A stretch of DNA of 64,000 nucleotides from an uncultured Steroidobacter sp. (GTDB taxonomy: Bacteria; Pseudomonadota; Gammaproteobacteria; Steroidobacterales; Steroidobacteraceae), in NCBI GenBank assembly GCA_937864115.1, contig CALMII010000017.1, positions 186,001 through 250,000 of the forward strand, read 5' to 3'. The notes under the pieces were generated by a model. That model saw only the letters and a list, made by a program, of their open reading frames with translations. It searched no databases and was not told the origin of the DNA. The translations under genes were made by a program, and so were the position numbers. Positions 34,492 to 43,207 of the stretch are shown piece by piece (the first letter of the stretch is position 1; each line of letters opens with the position of its first letter).

Positions 34492-34555
34492 ACTGTGGGG
34501 CCGGCTTCAGCCGGCCTCTTCGGAGTCAGGCTGAAGCCTGACCTACAGGAAGAAA
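34492..34555. repeat. REP-like hairpin doublet, copy 7
   Basis: CTGTGGG border, GGCCGGCT-TC-AGCCGGCC, GTCAGGCT-GA-AGCCTGAC, CCTACAGGAAGAA. It lies between the convergent TonB receptor and LuxR-type genes. No further copy was seen from here to 64 kb. Confidence 0.9.
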
Positions 34556-34566
34556 GCAGCCGCGCT

Positions 34567-37215
34567 TCAGCCGTCGATCAGTCCCAGCAGCCGCGCCCGA
34601 TCCACCGCATGCTTGCGGGTCGCGGCATTCAACTTGAAGAACACGTTTCGCAGATGCCACTTCACGGTGGTCTCGCTGATGTCCATGGCGCGCGCGATTT
34701 CCTTGTTCGCCTTGCCGGTGACGACCAGCGAAAGGATGTTCGCTTCCTTCGGCGTGAGCAGGCCCGAGGCGGCCTGCGCCGCGCCCGGCTGCGGCACGGA
34801 TTTGCGCGGCGGCTTCTCATCAGCAGGCGCCGGATGGCTCGCCGCCGCCAGCATGTTTGCAAGCCGCGGATGCGCCTCCTCGATCGCCCGGCGCATGCCG
34901 GCCAGATCCGCAAGACTCAGCACTTCCGCCAGCATTTCCTGCGCGCCCTCGCGGCCGCGCTCATGAGCGACCAGCGCCAGCAGCGCGCGGATGATCAACA
35001 TGCCGACACTGCGCCGCATGCTCGCCGGCATCGCATTCGCCGCCGTGCGCAATGCGGCCTCCGCTGCCTCGAGATGCGACCGCGCCAGTTCGACATAGGC
35101 GGTCGCGACGGCCATGACGCCGGTGAAATGGGCGCGAAGCACGCTGTATTCGTGTTGTTCGAACACCGGTTGCATTGCGCGGACCCGCTCCAGCAATTCC
35201 GCCGCCGTATCCGTGCGTCCGCGCAGCGCATGCAGCCGGACCTGCTCGGCGAGGCTGCTCAACACGATGCGCGGCCGGTCGCGGCTGACGCCGAGATCGT
35301 GCAGCGCCGCGAGAATGTCGAGCGCCCGCGCCTCGTCGCGATTGCGCAGCGCGATGAACGCGAGCGTGCGATAGGCGAGGATGATGGGATACGAGGTGCC
35401 GCCGCGCTCGATCACGTCGAGCCGGTCGGCGAGCGTCGCCAGCGCCTGCTCGGGCGCGTCGTGCATCATGAACGCACCCGCGAGCGCCCCCGCGAACATG
35501 CCGGCGACCAGGCTGCGGCGGCCCATTTCGTTCTCAGCTGCTTCCAGGCTCGGCTGCAACACTGCAATCGCCTTCGCGGGATTGCCCTCCATCAGGTGGC
35601 TCAGGCCGACGTGCAGGTCGCTGAAAGCGAGCGACAACCGCATCGCCGGCGTGCGCGGCACCGACACCACGATGGTGCCGAGCAGCTGACGGATCTTCTC
35701 CATGTCGCCTTCGTGAAACGCGAGCGTGGCCTGCGAATTCGCAAACGCCACGACATGCAGCGGCGTCGCCGACCGCAGCGGCCCGCTCCATTCGCGCAAT
35801 GCATCGGCGATCACGCCGGGCTGGTCGCGGAAGCCCGCGCTCGCCGCCAGGATGAGCGCCGCTTCGAAGCGGCATTCCTCGTCGAACTGCGGATGACGCG
35901 CGATCGGCTCCAGCAGCGCCGGTACGCTGGCCGCCTCATCGCCCATCGCCGTGATCCACGCGACGGTGAGCTGCAGCCGCACGTCCCGCGACATCGCCTC
36001 CGGCGGCAATCTGCGAATCCACTCATGCGCCTCGCCGAGACGTCCCTCGCGCGCGATGTCCGCCAGACACTGCGAGATACAGGCCACCGCCAGCGTTTCG
36101 TCGCCGGCGGCGAACGCATGACGCGCCGCTTCATGGATCTGCGCATGACTCTCGCACCAGGCCGCCGCGCGACGATGGCATGCACGCTGCTCCGCCGGAT
36201 CGAGCCGGTCGAACTGTCCGAGCAGGAAATCGCGCGCGAGCGCATGCAGGCTCATGCGCGTGCGCTCCTCGTCGGCGACCATGATCGGGGAATCCTCGGC
36301 CAGGCTCAGCAGATAGGACGCGGAGCGCGGATTGCCGGTGACCGCTTCGCAGCCTTCTGCGGTCAGGCTGTCGAGGATCGAGATGCGGATCAGGAACGCG
36401 GCTTCGTCCGGCGTCAGCCGCGACATCAGCGATTCGAAGAAGAAGCGCTGCAGGTCGCCGCGCCGTGCGCTCAGGCGGCCGATGGTCTCGTGCAGATCGA
36501 CGGCCTTCTCGATCGTCGAGGCCGCGAGCTGCAATCCGAGCGGCCAGCCTTCGGTGAGATCGTGCAGGCGCACGGCGTCATCCAGTCCGATGCGCGTGCC
36601 GAAGCGGGCGCGCAGCACGGTGAGCGTTTCATCGAGACCCATGCGCAGATCGCGCTCGTCGAACGCCGCGAGCCGGCCGGCCGCCAGCAGATCCGTGAGC
36701 GGCAGTTCGAGCGGCCGGCGCGACCCGATGACGAACTGCAGGTTGGGCGGCGCGTTGTTGATGAGATACGCCAGACGCTCGCGCAGCGTCGGCTGCGGCA
36801 GGCGATGGGCGTCGTCGAGGATCACGACGGTCTGGGTCGCGAGCACCGCGACCTCCGCCAGCAGTTCCGTCAGCGCATCCAGTTCCCGATGCGCCTGCAG
36901 ACGCACCTGTGCGGCGGTCTTGGCGAACGAGTCCCGGCCGGTGGCCTCACGTAATGCGAACAGGAGCAGATCGACCAGACGGGTGCCTTCATCCTGTTCA
37001 TCGAGCGCCGCCCACGCCACGTAGGCGCCGCGCGCCAGCCAGTTGCGGCGCCATTGCGCCATCAGCGTGGTCTTGCCGAAGCCCTGCGGCGCGGTCAGCA
37101 GGATGGCCGTGCGATCGCTGATCTCGGCCCAGCGATGCTCGAGTCGCGGTCGGGTCGCCGCGACGCGGCTCGGTCGTGGCGGAGCGGTTTTCAGCAGCAG
37201 CAGTGATTCGCGCAT
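34567..37215 (-). CDS. MalT-like LuxR-family ATP-dependent transcriptional activator (LAL)
   Basis: An 882-residue STAND-type regulator. An N-terminal NTPase has Walker A APQGFGKTT (42-50) and Walker B VVILDDAH (130-137). A long helical TPR-like middle region follows (about 350-790), and the C-terminal LuxR helix-turn-helix reads LTPKEANILSLVVTGKANKEIA then TVKWHLRNVFFKLN. Like MalT, it should oligomerise with ATP and an inducer to activate promoters. It is downstream of the E1/lipoyl genes on the same strand (128 bp gap) and convergent with the TonB receptor, either of which it might control. Confidence 0.92.
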   Translation of the reverse strand: MRESLLLLKTAPPRPSRVAATRPRLEHRWAEISDRTAILLTAPQGFGKTTLMAQWRRNWLARGAYVAWAALDEQDEGTRLVDLLLFALREATGRDSFAKTAAQVRLQAHRELDALTELLAEVAVLATQTVVILDDAHRLPQPTLRERLAYLINNAPPNLQFVIGSRRPLELPLTDLLAAGRLAAFDERDLRMGLDETLTVLRARFGTRIGLDDAVRLHDLTEGWPLGLQLAASTIEKAVDLHETIGRLSARRGDLQRFFFESLMSRLTPDEAAFLIRISILDSLTAEGCEAVTGNPRSASYLLSLAEDSPIMVADEERTRMSLHALARDFLLGQFDRLDPAEQRACHRRAAAWCESHAQIHEAARHAFAAGDETLAVACISQCLADIAREGRLGEAHEWIRRLPPEAMSRDVRLQLTVAWITAMGDEAASVPALLEPIARHPQFDEECRFEAALILAASAGFRDQPGVIADALREWSGPLRSATPLHVVAFANSQATLAFHEGDMEKIRQLLGTIVVSVPRTPAMRLSLAFSDLHVGLSHLMEGNPAKAIAVLQPSLEAAENEMGRRSLVAGMFAGALAGAFMMHDAPEQALATLADRLDVIERGGTSYPIILAYRTLAFIALRNRDEARALDILAALHDLGVSRDRPRIVLSSLAEQVRLHALRGRTDTAAELLERVRAMQPVFEQHEYSVLRAHFTGVMAVATAYVELARSHLEAAEAALRTAANAMPASMRRSVGMLIIRALLALVAHERGREGAQEMLAEVLSLADLAGMRRAIEEAHPRLANMLAAASHPAPADEKPPRKSVPQPGAAQAASGLLTPKEANILSLVVTGKANKEIARAMDISETTVKWHLRNVFFKLNAATRKHAVDRARLLGLIDG

Positions 37216-37343
37216 GGATCATCTTAGGCGCGCCTGGGTGAAGTCCCGCGCAATGAATCGCCCGAGCCGCGAGTATCTGCGGTCATCGCGCGAAACGAAA
37301 GCAGCTCAGCGGCGTCGCGACGCCGCTGGCAACGATTCCATCG

Positions 37344-37574
37344 TCAGGCGATTTCGCCGATGTCGGTGCCGACCGGATAGGTCTCGCCGGCCCTGGCTTT
37401 CTGCGTCAGACGTCCGGAGGCCGGGGACTGGATCTCCTGGATCGATTTTCCCGTCTCGAGCGAATAGATCGGATCGCCCTCGTTGACCTGGGCGCCATCG
37501 GCGACCAGCCATTCGGTGAGCACGCCTTCGGTCATGGACATCTCGAGACGCGGGATCGTGAGCTGTGTGGTCAT
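37344..37574 (-). CDS. Stand-alone lipoyl-domain protein
   Basis: A 76-residue protein that is essentially one biotinyl/lipoyl domain (TIPRLEMSMTEGVLTEWLV, then ETGKSIQEIQSPASG). The Lys of ETGKS is the expected lipoylation site. No E2 acyltransferase domain or peripheral-subunit-binding domain is attached. It lies 15 bp after the fused E1 gene, so it probably receives the acyl or oxidised group from that enzyme. Such free lipoyl carriers resemble GcvH in principle but not in sequence. The partner E2/E3 activities are not encoded nearby. Confidence 0.88.
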   Translation of the reverse strand: MTTQLTIPRLEMSMTEGVLTEWLVADGAQVNEGDPIYSLETGKSIQEIQSPASGRLTQKARAGETYPVGTDIGEIA

Positions 37575-37589
37575 GCGGATGAATCCTGA

Positions 37590-39641
37590 TTACTTGAAAG
37601 CGATGACTTCGCGAATGCGGGCAGCGATGGACTTGGCCTGCGGGATCTGATTCAGCTCGATGTCGCGACAGTAGGCAATCGGCGCGAAGTCCGCACCGAA
37701 CCGGCCGACGGGCGCCTTGAGCGTCGAGAACAGTTCCTCGTGCACCGTGCTCGCGATCTCGCCGCCGAATCCGCAGAACTCCGTGGCGGCGTGGACGACG
37801 AGCGCACGACGCGTCTTCTTCACCGAATCCAGCACGCGGTGATAGTCGAGCGGCACGAGAGTGCGCAGGTCGATCACTTCGACGCTGATGCCCTCCTTCG
37901 CCAGCTCTTCGGCAGCGGCGAGCGATTCCTGCACCTGCCAGCCGTAGGTCACGACGGTGATGTCGGAGCCTTCGCGCCGCACCTTCGCGACGCCCAGCGG
38001 AATGCGATAGTCGCCGGCAGGCGCTTCACCGCGCGCGCCGCGCAGCAACCGGATCGACTCCAGCTGCACGCAGGGATCCTCATCGAAAATGCAGCTCAGC
38101 AGCAGCCCTTTCGCATCGAACGGCGTGCTCGGGAACGTCACCTTCAGGCCTGGCGTATGCAGCAGCCAGGCTTCGAGCGACTGCGAATGCTGGGCGCCGT
38201 AGCCGCCCGTGCCGCCGCCCACCATCATGCGGATCGTCATCGGCACGTGCGTGGCGGAGCCGGACATGTAACGCTGCTTGGCGGCGTGGTTGAAGATCTG
38301 GTCGAGGCAGACACCGGCGAAGTCGTTGAACATGATTTCCGCCACGGGACGCATGCCGACGAGCGCCGCGCCGATGCCGGCGCCGATGATCGCCGTCTCT
38401 GCGATCGGCGTGACGCGCACGCGCTCCGGGCCGTACTTGGTCTGCAATCCCCGCGACGTCGCGAACACGCCGCCGGGCGGATCGCCGATGTCTTCGCCGA
38501 GCAGGAACACGCCTGCATCCTGTTCGAGCGCGAGGTCCTGCGCTTCGCGAATCGCGTCCAGCATGAGCATGGGCTTGCCCGTACCGCTCCCGGGTTCGGC
38601 TTCCGCTTCGCGACGCGGATAGTGGCCGCGACGCGGCGGAACGCTGGGATCGGCGTAGACGTCGATCAGCGTTTCTTCGCGCGGCGTCGGCGTGGCGGCC
38701 AGCGCGTGCGCGATCGCCGCATCGACTTCCTGGCGCGCTGCTTCGTCGATCTCCGCCAGTTGCTGTTCGGTGCTGATGCCATCCTCGATCAGCTGCGCGC
38801 GCAGGCGCGGCACCGGCCAGGCTTCCTTGGCGGCCTGCAGCGCTTCGCGCGACAGTTCCTTCGTATCGCCGACACCGGCATGCGGACCCAGTCGCATGGT
38901 CAGGGCTTCGACGAAAATCGGACCTTCGCCGCGACGGACTTCTTCGATGATCTTCTTCATGCCCTGATAGAAGGCCGGCACGTCGTTGGCATCGAGCTTC
39001 ACGCCCTTGAAGCCGTAGCCCGCAGCGCGCGACGCGAAGTCCTTGCTCGCGGTGTAACCCGGAATCGGCGTGTATTCGCCGATCTGGTTGTTCTGGCAGA
39101 GGAAGATCAGGGGCAGCTTCCACACGCCGGCAAGATTCATGGCCTCGTGAACGGCGCCGATGCTGGTGGCGCCGTCGCCGAAGTTGACGATGGTGATGCG
39201 ATCCTCGGTGCGCATCTTGGCCGCGAGCGCGAGGCCGTTCGCGATCGGCGCACCGCCGCCCACGATGGCGGTCGTCAGCATCGAGCCGGACGAGGGATCG
39301 GAGATGTGCGGCGACCCGCCCTTGCCCTTGTTGACGCCATCGAAGCGGCCGAGGGCTTCGGAGAACAGGCCCGCCAGCGGCACGCCCTTCGCGACCTGAT
39401 CGTGAATGCCGCGGTACGTCGTGACCATGTAGTCGCGCTTGCTGATGAGCTGCGAAATGGTCGCGGGAATGGATTCCTGCCCGGTCATCGGCCAGTAGCT
39501 GAACAGGAATTTGCCGCCGGACAGCCCGGCCTGAATGGCCTTGTCGACGGCGCGAATCCTGGACATCTGGCGGTAGATATTGACCAGAACGGCCGGCTCG
39601 ACGTCCAGCCTGGCCGCTGCCTGAGCTTGCGATTGCATCAT
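37590..39641 (-). CDS. Fused 2-oxoacid dehydrogenase E1 (alpha-beta) component
   Basis: A 683-residue thiamine-diphosphate enzyme. The N-terminal half (about 1-340) is an E1-alpha with GKGGSPHISD and the TPP motif GDGATSIGAVHEAMN then CQNN. The C-terminal half (about 360-683) is an E1-beta with LLGEDIGDPPGGVF, ETAIIGAGIGAALVGMRP and IMFNDFAGVCLDQIFNH. Two-subunit E1 enzymes of the pyruvate, acetoin and branched-chain type are usually separate alpha and beta chains; here they are one polypeptide. Substrate unknown. ATG 39641 is used because AGGGGA precedes it; a TTG 15 bases upstream is the longer option. It is followed by the lipoyl protein. Confidence 0.9.
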   Translation of the reverse strand: MMQSQAQAAARLDVEPAVLVNIYRQMSRIRAVDKAIQAGLSGGKFLFSYWPMTGQESIPATISQLISKRDYMVTTYRGIHDQVAKGVPLAGLFSEALGRFDGVNKGKGGSPHISDPSSGSMLTTAIVGGGAPIANGLALAAKMRTEDRITIVNFGDGATSIGAVHEAMNLAGVWKLPLIFLCQNNQIGEYTPIPGYTASKDFASRAAGYGFKGVKLDANDVPAFYQGMKKIIEEVRRGEGPIFVEALTMRLGPHAGVGDTKELSREALQAAKEAWPVPRLRAQLIEDGISTEQQLAEIDEAARQEVDAAIAHALAATPTPREETLIDVYADPSVPPRRGHYPRREAEAEPGSGTGKPMLMLDAIREAQDLALEQDAGVFLLGEDIGDPPGGVFATSRGLQTKYGPERVRVTPIAETAIIGAGIGAALVGMRPVAEIMFNDFAGVCLDQIFNHAAKQRYMSGSATHVPMTIRMMVGGGTGGYGAQHSQSLEAWLLHTPGLKVTFPSTPFDAKGLLLSCIFDEDPCVQLESIRLLRGARGEAPAGDYRIPLGVAKVRREGSDITVVTYGWQVQESLAAAEELAKEGISVEVIDLRTLVPLDYHRVLDSVKKTRRALVVHAATEFCGFGGEIASTVHEELFSTLKAPVGRFGADFAPIAYCRDIELNQIPQAKSIAARIREVIAFK

Positions 39642-39722
39642 TGATTCCCCTGGCAAAAGTGATGCTGCGCCGTAATGAGGGTGGGCGATCTAGGGATATG
39701 CCGCCCGATCCTGCGCACTAAG

Positions 39723-39734
39723 CAACAGCGGTGT
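39723..39734. promoter_or_regulatory. Candidate LacI-type operator before the E1/lipoyl genes
   Basis: CAACAGCGGTGT (reverse ACACCGCTGTTG) contains the near-palindrome AACA-CCGC-TGTT with a central CG, about 80 bases upstream of the E1 start. The identical 12-mer is found at 53254-53265, upstream of another TonB receptor. Confidence 0.35.
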
Positions 39735-39831
39735 TCAGTATACCCGGGGTCGCGAAAATAGACTCATCTATCCCGGCGATTGCAGGAGGGAGCATCGGGG
39801 TCCGCCCGCTCAGACACGAGGGTAATTGCAC

Positions 39832-40479
39832 CTATCGTCGTACGCTGATTTCCCTGAACAGCACGACATCCCCATCACCGTGATTCTGGAGGCCGATATA
39901 CCCCGCGTCGGGCCGCGGGCCACGCTCGGGTTCGTAAGGCTTGAGCTTCGGCGGCACGGCATCGCCTTCGCGAAAATCCGTCACGGTCACGCCGTTGACG
40001 ACCACTACCGTACGGTTGCCCTCGAGGGTGATTTCCATTGTGTTCCATTCGCGCGGTTCGGGCTTCGCGCGCGCACGGGTGAAGGAATACAGCACGCCGG
40101 TGCGATGCATGTCGTCATCGCTTTCGTCGATCTGTACCTCGTACCCCTTGTTCACCGGCATCCACGGCTCCGTCGGCTCCTCGGGAATACGGATGAACAC
40201 GCCGGAATTTCCCGCGTCCTGCGGCTGCGGTGCGCGGTAGACGATGCGCAGGGTCGCGTTGCCGAACTTCTCGCGCGTGTACCACAGCAATCCCATGCCG
40301 CCTTCGGTTCTGAGGATGCCGTCGTCGACGACGAAGCGGCCCGGCCCGACGTGGCGCCAGCCATCGAGATCCTTGCCGTTGAAGAGCGGCTGCCAGAGCT
40401 CCGCGGTGTGTACTGTTGAGGTCATGGACAATGCAGCGGCGGCCATCGATACGGCCGTCAAGACAGATCGCAGGGACAC
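39832..40479 (-). CDS. Secreted DUF1080 protein (3-keto-glycoside hydrolase family)
   Basis: A 215-residue exported protein. After a signal peptide (about 1-26, ending HTA) comes a jelly-roll domain starting WQPLFNGKDLDGWRHVGPGRF, the DUF1080 signature, with NSGVFIRIP, GYEVQI, WNTMEI and GYIGLQNHGDGDVVLFREI. Characterised members act on 3-keto-disaccharides or glycosides. It is the last gene of a minus-strand run with an MFS porter, a Gfo/Idh/MocA enzyme and two isomerase/epimerase proteins, the set expected for oxidation-assisted glycoside cleavage. It would act in the periplasm. Confidence 0.9.
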   Translation of the reverse strand: MSLRSVLTAVSMAAAALSMTSTVHTAELWQPLFNGKDLDGWRHVGPGRFVVDDGILRTEGGMGLLWYTREKFGNATLRIVYRAPQPQDAGNSGVFIRIPEEPTEPWMPVNKGYEVQIDESDDDMHRTGVLYSFTRARAKPEPREWNTMEITLEGNRTVVVVNGVTVTDFREGDAVPPKLKPYEPERGPRPDAGYIGLQNHGDGDVVLFREISVRR

Positions 40480-40509
40480 GACGCGCCTCCTCCTCAGCGG
40501 GTTCCAGAA

Positions 40510-42030
40510 TCAGGCCGCGGGCGGCGACTGCGTCAATGCCACCGCCCGATATCCTCCCTGCCGCCGGAAATACAGCAGCAGCAACAGATACGCGGCCAGC
40601 ATGATGAGCGGCAGTACCGCGACGGATTTCAGCGCCGTCTTCTTGCTTCCGGCGACGACGGCATCGACCACGGCGCGCGTCTGCGCGTCGCTGGCGTTCA
40701 CTTTCGCCTCATCCAGCGCCAGGTAACGCCCGAACACGCCGGTCTTCTCGCTGGTGAAATAGGTGGCGTGCAGCTGGGTGGCGTGCTGCGCATCGTGCGC
40801 CGCCAGGGAATGGCCGATGGCGCGATCCTGGATCGTTCCCAGCAACACCGAGCCCACGATGCCGACGCCGAGCATGCCGACGCCGGCAAGCACGTTCATC
40901 GTGACCGCACCGCCCTTCGGAAACTGTTCGGCGACGAAGCCGATCGAGGTCGGCCAGAAGAAGCTCTTGCCGATACCGTAGATCGTCGCCGCCAGCAACA
41001 CCGCCACCCCCGTGGCCTGCGACAGACCATACAGGCCGACGGCCGCGATCGCCGAACACAGCGCCAGCAGGCCGAGCGGCGAGAAGCGATGCACCAGCGG
41101 CCCGGCAAACAGTCGCAGCACCAGCATCAGCGCGGAGGTATAGACGAGCACCCAACCGGGTTGCAGCCCCATGCTGACGACTTCGGGTTCGAGCAGCGAC
41201 GTGATCCAGCTGTCGGTGCCGAGCTCCGTCGTGGCCAGCGGCATCATGATGATCAGCATGATGATGAAGAGCGCGCGTCCGGGCGAGCGCGTGTACCAGG
41301 CATAGAAGGCCGTCGCGGCGACGATGAGCAGGCCCTGCAGCAGCAGCGACCAGTCGAACACGCGCCCCACTTCGATGACGATGAGCGCGGCGACGATCAA
41401 TGCGCTGACATAGCCCGCCTCGGCCAGCATTTCGCGATAGGACACGCCCGCCGCCACCCGTTCGCTCACCGGGAAGCGCTGACGCAGCAGCAGGATGGAG
41501 TAGACGATCACGGGAACGATGACCAGGCCGATCTTCCAGCGCCAGTCGACGCCGCCGCCCTGGGCCAATGCCAGGAGCCCGCCCAACACCAATCCACCGG
41601 GCCAACCGGCGTGCAGCATGTTGAGCCACTTGGTCTTGTCATGCCGGTAGGCGGTGGCGATGAGCGGATTCACCGCCGCTTCGACCGCGCCGTTGCCCAG
41701 TGCCAGCACGAATGTGCCGACGTAGAGCGACCAGTATCCGGTGGCGAGCAATGTCGTCGTCGTGCCGATGAGATGGCACGCCACCGCCACCCACAGCACC
41801 GCGCGAAATCCGACCCGGTCGATCAGCAGGCTCAGCAGCACGATGCTGATGGAGAACGGCCAGAGCCCGACGCCCAGCAGTTCGCCCTTCTGGGTGGCCG
41901 AGAGATTGAACTCATGCCCCCAATCGTCGACCACGAACGCTCGCAGCACGAAACAGAACGAGGTGGCGACCAGCGCCGCAAAGCAGGTGATGAATAACGT
42001 GTTGTGGGTCGGTTGTGTCGTCGTATTCAT
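40510..42030 (-). CDS. MFS transporter, probable sugar/keto-sugar porter
   Basis: A 506-residue inner-membrane protein with roughly twelve hydrophobic segments. It belongs to the MFS (nucleoside/sugar:proton type), with FVVDDWGHEFNLSATQKGELLGVGLWPFSI near the N-terminus and FAGPLVHRFSPLGLLALC in the second half. A hydrophilic insert before the last helix (about 420-475) is unusual for small sugar porters. It lies 30 bp before DUF1080 and 28 bp after Gfo/Idh/MocA, inside the putative keto-glycoside operon, so it likely carries a product of periplasmic cleavage. ATG 42030 is used; the longer frame would overlap the upstream gene. Confidence 0.88.
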   Translation of the reverse strand: MNTTTQPTHNTLFITCFAALVATSFCFVLRAFVVDDWGHEFNLSATQKGELLGVGLWPFSISIVLLSLLIDRVGFRAVLWVAVACHLIGTTTTLLATGYWSLYVGTFVLALGNGAVEAAVNPLIATAYRHDKTKWLNMLHAGWPGGLVLGGLLALAQGGGVDWRWKIGLVIVPVIVYSILLLRQRFPVSERVAAGVSYREMLAEAGYVSALIVAALIVIEVGRVFDWSLLLQGLLIVAATAFYAWYTRSPGRALFIIMLIIMMPLATTELGTDSWITSLLEPEVVSMGLQPGWVLVYTSALMLVLRLFAGPLVHRFSPLGLLALCSAIAAVGLYGLSQATGVAVLLAATIYGIGKSFFWPTSIGFVAEQFPKGGAVTMNVLAGVGMLGVGIVGSVLLGTIQDRAIGHSLAAHDAQHATQLHATYFTSEKTGVFGRYLALDEAKVNASDAQTRAVVDAVVAGSKKTALKSVAVLPLIMLAAYLLLLLYFRRQGGYRAVALTQSPPAA

Positions 42031-42058
42031 CCATTCCCCCCGGATCGTCAGTCGGACG

Positions 42059-43207
42059 CTACACGGCGGTCCACGCGGCATCGCGCCGGCTGGACTCCAC
42101 GGCGGCGTGAATGAATCGCACGCCGCGCAAACCATCGGCCGCCGTAGGCACGAGCAAGGCGTTGTCGCGCGCAGTCTCGCCGCCGTTGGCAGCGGTGATG
42201 AGATCGGCCGCGTCCGAGTAGATCTGCGCGAAGGCCTCTATGTAACCCTCCGGATGTCCGGACGGCAGGCGTGAAGCCGCAGTCGCCGCGCCGCCCAGCC
42301 CTGCCCCACCGCGCGTGATGAGGCGCGGCTGTCCGCCAAGCGGCGCAAAGCGAAGCTGATTCGGATTCTCCTGCGACCACTCCAGACCCGCCTTCGAACC
42401 GTACAGGCGCACGCGCAATCCGTTCTCGTTGCCCGGCGCAACCTGGCTGGCCCACAGCGCGCCGCTCGCACCGTTGGCAAAGCGCAGCAGCATCTGCCCG
42501 TTGTCATCCAGTCGGCGGCCACTCACCTGAATCGACAGATCGGCCGCGAGCTTCGTCACCTGCACGCCCGCAATGAACTCCGCCAGATGAAAGGCATGCG
42601 TGCCGATATCGCCGATGGCGCCGGCCACGCCGCTGCGCTGCGGATCGACACGCCAGGCCGCCTGCTTGTTGCCGCCCGCTTCGACATCGGTCGCCAGCCA
42701 GTCCTGCGCATATTCGATCTGGGCGACGCGCAGTTCGCCCAGCTGTCCCTCCGCGACCATCTGGCGTGCCTGCCGGACCAGCGGATAGCCGCTGTAGTTG
42801 TAGGTCACGGCAAAGACACGTTGCATCCGTTGCGCGGTGCGCACGAGATCCTCGGCGTCTGCGATCGTGGTCGTCAGCGGTTTGTCGCAGATCACGTGCA
42901 CGCCGGCTTCGAGGCATTGCTTCGCAGCGCGATGATGCAGATGGTTCGGCGTGACGATGGACACGACATCGATGCGATCGGCGCGCTGCTGCTCCCTGTC
43001 GAGCATTTCATCGAGCGTGGCATAGCAACGATCGGGCGCGAGCCGCAAGTCGGCGCCGCTGTCCCGCGCACGCTGCGGATCCGACGAGAGCACGCCGGCG
43101 ACGAATTCGTAGCGGTCATCCAGACGCGCCGCCATGCGATGCACGCCGCCGATGAAGGCGCCGCGCCCGCCGCCCACCATTCCAAGCCTGAGCCTGGGTG
43201 CAGTCAC
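42059..43207 (-). CDS. Gfo/Idh/MocA-family oxidoreductase
   Basis: A 382-residue NAD(P)-dependent dehydrogenase without a signal peptide. The Rossmann start is RLRLGMVGGGRGAFIG. The catalytic Lys motif is DKP in HVICDKPLTTT, a common variant of EKP. GDIGTHAFHL carries the Asp and His expected in the active site. In known keto-glycoside systems such enzymes interconvert glycosides or sugars and their 3-keto forms. It starts with GTG; the preceding isomerase stop overlaps by one base (TAGTG). It is followed by the MFS porter. Confidence 0.9.
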   Translation of the reverse strand: MTAPRLRLGMVGGGRGAFIGGVHRMAARLDDRYEFVAGVLSSDPQRARDSGADLRLAPDRCYATLDEMLDREQQRADRIDVVSIVTPNHLHHRAAKQCLEAGVHVICDKPLTTTIADAEDLVRTAQRMQRVFAVTYNYSGYPLVRQARQMVAEGQLGELRVAQIEYAQDWLATDVEAGGNKQAAWRVDPQRSGVAGAIGDIGTHAFHLAEFIAGVQVTKLAADLSIQVSGRRLDDNGQMLLRFANGASGALWASQVAPGNENGLRVRLYGSKAGLEWSQENPNQLRFAPLGGQPRLITRGGAGLGGAATAASRLPSGHPEGYIEAFAQIYSDAADLITAANGGETARDNALLVPTAADGLRGVRFIHAAVESSRRDAAWTAV

